The translations under genes were made by a program, and so were the position numbers. The notes below the pieces were generated by a model. That model saw only the letters and a list, made by a program, of their open reading frames with translations, did not search any database and was not told the DNA's origin. From contig SKCR01035597.1 of the NCBI GenBank assembly GCA_019454045.1, forward strand, positions 17,366-81,365: DNA of 64,000 nucleotides, written 5' to 3'. This document shows, piece by piece, positions 59,861 through 64,000 of this stretch (positions within the stretch are counted from its first letter, which is position 1; every line of letters starts with the position of its first letter). This DNA is from Zanthoxylum bungeanum. Lineage: Eukaryota; Streptophyta; Magnoliopsida; Sapindales; Rutaceae.

Positions 59861-60523
59861 ATGGAAGCCACTTCAAGAAGACGAGTTGAAAACATATGTG
59901 TGTTTTACGGTACTAGTGTTGGTACTAAGCCACAATACGTAGAAGCAGCACATGAATTGGGTCGAGTCTTAGCTGCAAGGAATATGCACTTAGTATATGG
60001 CGGAGGCAATCTTGGACTAATGGGGATCGTTTCAAAGGCCGTACATGAAGGAGGCAGTCACGTTTTGGGAATCATCCCAAAACTTTTGGTGGAGGAAAAT
60101 CTTATAGGACAATCAAATGGAGAGGAAATGATTGTGCCAGGTATGTCTGAATGATTGGTAGAAATGATTAACCGTGCTGATGCTTTTATTGCTTTGCCAG
60201 GTGGCTTGGGTATATTTGAGGAAAGTTTTACAGTGTTATCTTGGGCGAACCTGAACATACACCAGAAACCGCTTGGACTATACAACGTTGAAGGATTTTA
60301 TGATTTTCTTTGTGTGTTTTTTGATGATGCTCAGAGAAATGGGTTCGTGTCAAAACATATGAAAGAACTTATATTTACTGCCAGAACTGCTCCGGATCTA
60401 ATTGACCAAATCTTATCTCCGGATCTATATGAACCACAAATTGACCCTATCCTTTCAAATATAAATTGGTCTGAGGATGATCGTGGTAAGAGGCCCCGGA
60501 TTAATCTAGATCTTAACCTTTAA
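59861..60523 (+). pseudogene. LOG: LOG-family cytokinin phosphoribohydrolase homologue with one stop
   Basis: LOG enzymes release active cytokinin bases from their riboside 5'-monophosphates in the cytosol and nucleus. This copy spans 220 codons, the family's usual length, without introns. Residues 12-19 (ICVFYGTS), 44-55 (LVYGGGNLGLMG), HVLGIIPK (about 67-74), ADAFIALPGG (106-115), a GIHDKP-like NIHQKP (132-137) and NVEGFYD follow the family order. The only break is TGA at 60152-60154 (codon 98). In alignment it occupies the conserved Arg of MHxRK; neighbours His and Lys read Ser and Leu. PGGxGTxxE reads PGGLGIFEE. The tail GKRPRINLDLNL ends in an EAR-like LxLxL. Host LOG genes have several introns, so a spliced mRNA was probably captured. 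Cytokinin activity is unlikely as written. Family identity is secure; the branch of LOG is not resolved. Confidence 0.93.
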
Positions 60524-60585
60524 CTTTTCGCGTAGAATTTAAGTTAACCAGGTACTATCTTCCAAGCTCTTCTTCTATTATTTAA

Positions 60586-60621
60586 GACATTGGGGACAAT
60601 GTCTCATTTAGGTTTGGGGGA
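60586..60621 (+). other. Conserved Athila hairpin and purine tract after the accessory ORFs
   Basis: GACATTGGGGACAATGTC (60586-60603) is a perfect 7-bp inverted repeat with a 4-base loop. GGTTTGGGGGAG (60610-60621) follows. Such a GACAATGTC...TTTGGGGG block is a common feature of Athila 3' regions and may be a secondary polypurine tract. Confidence 0.65.
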
Positions 60622-61054
60622 GGGAATTAATTGATCAGTATCTTGTTTTTAGTTGTGTTTTTTTTTTTTTTTTTTTGGCCAATTTTTTTTCGAAAAATAC
60701 AAAAAAAATTGAAATTTTTTCAACAATTACAAAAATATTTTACGTTTTTTTTTTTATTTTGACTAAAAAGGTGAAATTGGTAAGAGATAGCTGTGTAAGG
60801 AATTTCCACTCCTGAGACGTATGTCAAACCATTTTTTGAAACAAGTTAATTTTTGTTTATTTCATTTTAAATTATTTAATTTGTAAATTCTCCATAAAAC
60901 TGAATAAAATGGATCTTCAAATGCTCAGTTGGCAGATATTTTCAACATGCATGGTAACATACGGACATGAGCTAAAATTGAAAATTTTGTAATATTCAGT
61001 GCTCTAGTTTAATTGGAGGAAGCATCTCAAAAAGTGATAGAGTAAAAAGAAAAC

Positions 61055-61291
61055 GTCTGAGATCCGAGTTATTAAGTCCGTATGGGTGTTTTAACACTTA
61101 GTGCCCTAAAACCAACTGGTTTGGGAGTCACTGGCCCAAAGCTCGCTACATAGATCAAAGATGCTACAAAAATATATATATCTGAAATCTGAGTAATTAA
61201 GTCCGTAGGGGTGTCTTAACATCTGATGCCCTAAAGCCAACTTGTTTGGGAGCCACCGACCCAACACTCGCTACATAGATGAAAGATATTG
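61055..61291 (+). repeat. Two 112-bp direct repeats
   Basis: 61055-61167 and 61181-61291 share TTAAGTCCGTA, GTGCCCTAAA/ATGCCCTAAA, TTTGGGAG and CTCGCTACATAGAT in the same order, spaced about 126 bp apart and diverged by roughly 15-20%. Confidence 0.85.
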
Positions 61292-61841
61292 TATATAAAT
61301 AAAAAAAAATCCAAGAAAAAAATCAGAAAAATCAGAAAAATTATTCCATTGCTACAAAAAGGTGTGAATTCTGATAAAACTTTAGGAAAAAAATAATACT
61401 CTCTTATCAACTGCACTTGTGACTGTTGTGAGCAAAAATGAGTTGATTTATATTTTGTCGGCTGTGCATATGGAGAATGGTAAATATAATCGGAGAATTT
61501 ACTTATTCGGTAATTTAGAAAGAAAGAAAACAACTAGTAACTTGTAGTAGAAGTTTCACCTGAATAGTCACTAATTTCTTTATTCTCTTTTCTCTTGTCT
61601 TTTTGCTTTTGTGTGCATTAGTTTCACTACCTTTTTACTTTTGTAATATGTTTGTGGGTATCATTGCTGTAAACCCTCACGAGACTACAACTTGTCCACT
61701 AGGGACACCTAGGGGTTTAAAGACTTGTTGCATACGCTAAATGCAACCATGATCCCTACGAAAGTGGCTTAGTTAAATTTCATTTTAAAGATATTTATGT
61801 TATTTTATTCTCTGTTTTGCTCGAGGACTAGCAAAAAGTTA

Positions 61842-61852
61842 GGTTTGGGGTG
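61842..61852 (+). other. Element A polypurine tract
   Basis: GGTTTGGGGTG lies directly before the 3' LTR start TGATGAG (61853), as expected for plus-strand priming. Confidence 0.75.
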
Positions 61853-63914
61853 TGATGAGTGGTAATTATATCACTATTTCCCACTCATTTAACATAATAT
61901 TTTGTATAATTTCTTGAGTTTTGTGAATATTTTGATGTGTTTTGTGTTATTTTGTAGATAAATAAAGTTTAAGGACTCTCTGGAGGGGATTTGGAGCCAA
62001 AACAGTGAAAATTGGACAAAAGGGCATTTTGGCCATTTGGGGCTTCGCGACGCCTATCATGCAGCAAGACTTACTAACGTGCACCGGGTCCACAAGTCAG
62101 AATCTGAGAAGTTTGACTTTGCTAACGTGCGCCGTGCCACGTGTCACCATCACAACTGGTCTGCTAACGTGCGCTGTGCCATGTGTCATCATCCTACTGT
62201 GCCGACAATCGCCATCACCACGTGTTGCCACGTGTCACTCCACGTGTCTGCCATGTCATCATCCACATCACCGGTTGATCGAGTCAAAGTGCCACATCAT
62301 CGCCACGTCATCATCAACCAATCACAGCATGCCACATGTCACAATCTTATGGTGCCGACAATCCCTTTCACCACGTCAGCATAATTATTGAATCAAATTA
62401 TCCGCAATCGCCACTTCAGTAGATAAGAATCTGAACCGGCCAATCACGTGTTGATACGTCACCGCGTCGCGACGCAAGAACAATCTTGGCGTCGCGACGT
62501 GGGGAGATTATTGGGGCCTATAAATAGAGCTCGAAATTTCAGTTTCAGATGTATCTTCCTCTCTAATTTCTCTGATGTAAATATGGAGTTTTCTATCTAG
62601 TTTCTTTTAATTTAAGTTTTGTAATTAAATTTTAATTACGTTCTGTAATAATAGTAATTTACTTTCTTTACTTTTTACAGTTTTTACTATTCAACCATGA
62701 AGAGGTAACTTCCCCCCGCTAGAGTGAAATGTAATTATTTTACTATTGCTATTTAGATTAATCTCCCTTAAATATAATATATTCAATATTTAAAATTTGA
62801 CTTAAAAAGCATACCGCCATATTCGTCGGTTGGTAATTCATTTTAAACTGGTTTAAACCTGACTAAGCAAGGATACCGCCAGATTGGTCGGTTGGTAATT
62901 AAATTTTCTTACCGCCTATATGGAAGGTTTATTTTGGTTCCTCCTTTATGGCTGGTTGGACTTAATTTGACTTAATCAGGTTAACCACTATATGGCTGGT
63001 TGGTAAAATAATCATAAGTTTATATATTATATTAAGGGAGATATCTAAATTAGTAGTAGTAAAAGTTGATCCTTTTACCTTAGTATTTTATTTTATTGTA
63101 ATTTACTTTTCAACTTTTACTTTACCGCATTTACTTTTCAGCATTTTTACTTTATGTCTTTTATTTTACTAGCCCTAGTTATGTGTTGTAACTAAATTAG
63201 TTATCTAGGGTTGTGATGAATTCTAATATCACTGGTTTATAAGGGGTTATTTTATAGTTTGGGTAATTTAAAGGTTACTTATTAAGTCTTAAGCTTAATG
63301 CGTCTTATTAATTGGCCACTAATAAGATAGATCTGGTAAATCTAAAATAAACTTGACATAGGAATTTTAGGTTTCAACCTTAGACTTAATAGCCCACGAT
63401 CTTCCTTGAGGATAGATAACCCTTTAATAAATTTCCTTACAGGATAGACATATACCTGTCGGGCGGGGGTAGCCATAATTGGAACTTAAACTTAATAAAT
63501 CCAGGTAATTTGGTTGACATAGACATATGGTTCAATTGGGTTAAACTGGGTATTTGCATCTGACCATCGAAAGAGGTTTTCACATAATTTCGTGTTCCAG
63601 GTTAGTAAACCGATAAATTACACAAACATAAAATAACCACTTCATCTTTAAAATGATATTGGAAGAAATCACAACCCTAGATAGTTTTTAATATTGAATT
63701 TTCTTAAACCTACTTTCGAACAATTTTATTTGCTTGTTTTAAATTTAAAATCTTCACCATTTAAAATCAATCAATCAACCTATTAGATACTAGTAATCAT
63801 TTGACCTCATAAAATTAATAGATTAGTTATTAAGTCATCGTGGGATCGTTATTTTTTATTCTACTTGAACGATACGTGCGCTTGCGTTATACACGTGTGT
63901 GTAAGCACCGGTCA
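61853..63914 (+). repeat. Element A 3' LTR
   Basis: The LTR is 2062 bp, colinear with the 5' LTR but with one copy of the array unit (about 62880-63200). It has five CACGTG cores and TATAAATA at 62519-62526. It carries one small block absent from the 5' LTR (about 63450-63515, CCTGTCGGGCGGGGGTAGCC). Confidence 0.92.
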
Positions 63915-63919
63915 AGGAC

Positions 63920-64000
63920 TGCCCAGGTCAGCCGCAATAGTGTTAGGGCAGTTCATGGGCTGCCCGAACAGTGAAAAATTCACTGTTTAGACAGCCGTCA
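63920..64000 (-). repeat. C3-family LTR, continuation to window end
   Basis: CTGCCCAGGTCAG and CTGCCCGAACAGTGA match 39686-39745 of the C3 LTR. This is the other side of the LTR begun at 53251 and shows that element A sits inside it. The LTR runs past the window edge. Confidence 0.85.

Larger units (their letters stand above)
60524..61852. other. Element A 3' non-coding region
   Basis: Holds the hairpin above, a T18 run (about 60658-60676), a pair of 112-bp repeats (61055-61167, 61181-61291) and a final GAGGACTAGCAAAAAGTTAG block (61823-61842). Nothing coding was found. Confidence 0.75.
53512..63914 (+). mobile_element. A: Athila-like gypsy element carrying a LOG gene
   Basis: LTRs at 53512-56151 and 61853-63914 start TGATGAGTGGTAATTATATC and end GTCA. 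The flanks are GGGAC (53507-53511) and AGGAC (63915-63919), and the host LTR reads on colinearly with 39660-39790. The PBS TGGCGCCGTTGCCGGGGA, the gag text, the CDLGAS protease and the AGGGAGGCAACCCA signature all point to Athila. RT, RNase H and the integrase core are gone. Two ORFs unrelated to gag-pol (59062-59610 and 59861-60523) fill the usual env-like position, both in sense. It is non-autonomous. Confidence 0.93.

Noticed and set aside
59861..60523. LOG as an ordinary host gene beside the retrotransposon
   Set aside because: It lies between an element's PBS and its 3' LTR, in sense, without introns, and the LTRs share a TSD. The C3-family LTR is colinear on both outer sides, so the whole block moved as one.

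Overview
The window is nuclear DNA of a flowering plant, most likely a eudicot. The evidence is an intron-free AP2/DREB transcription factor closest to DREB2F, Ty1/copia and Ty3/gypsy elements with plant primer-binding sites (tRNA-iMet-type TGGTATC, tRNA-Asp-type TGGCGCCGTTGCCGGGGA, Tat-type TGGCGCCCACC), AT-rich composition, and no bacterial gene organisation. Almost everything outside DREB2F is retrotransposon, in a deep nest. Element names C1-C3, G1-G2, S, T, U and A are mine, used only for this window.

Left nest (1-44648). An old SIRE-like copia element (S) is the container. Its 5' LTR holds copia C1 (1-15946; the 5' LTR is cut by the window edge), whose integrase gene is split by a Tekay-like gypsy element G1 (2871-11718, TSD CAATC/CAATT). 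The C1 3' end plus its flank is tandemly duplicated (13347-16160 and 16161-19111). The rest of the S 5' LTR, an S PBS, a short interior and an S polypurine tract follow (18898-20936). The S 3' LTR is then split by a minus-strand gypsy LTR G2. G2 is itself split by copia C2 (22583-35406, perfect TSD CCACC) and by minus-strand copia C3 (35856-42127). The 3' LTR of C2 contains a solo LTR (31203-33841, perfect TSD GTAGT) with a 53-bp minisatellite. S ends at 44648.

Host gene (44649-about 47200). DREB2F (45680-46561, +) is the only clearly intact host gene. It lies 1.03 kb downstream of the S LTR and a few hundred bases upstream of the next element.

Right nest (about 47200-64000). A Tat-like LTR/PBS/gag relic (T) is followed by an 881-bp LTR with a perfect TGGTATCAGAGC PBS (U), then an old Athila-type LTR, then a C3-family LTR that runs to the window end. 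That last LTR is split by element A (53512-63914, TSD GGGAC/AGGAC), an Athila-like gypsy element.

Element A is the most interesting object here. Its gag and protease are damaged and its RT/RNase H/integrase core is deleted. Downstream, in the slot where Athila elements carry an env-like ORF, it holds two sense-strand genes: an intact 182-aa ORF of unknown function with a basic patch and a Cys cluster, and an intronless LONELY GUY (LOG) homologue, the cytokinin-activating phosphoribohydrolase. The LOG copy is intact except for one TGA. That TGA falls at the codon for the conserved arginine of the family's MHxRK motif, and the protein ends in an EAR-like LDLNL. Splice-acceptor-like sites precede gag and both added ORFs, and the LTR has a TATA box below a cluster of G-box/ABRE cores. 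I read this as host-gene capture by a non-autonomous Athila-like element.

No tRNA, rRNA, CRISPR or prokaryotic features were seen. Junctions, TSDs, PBSs and motifs were read by eye; lineage names rest on motif recognition without database search.
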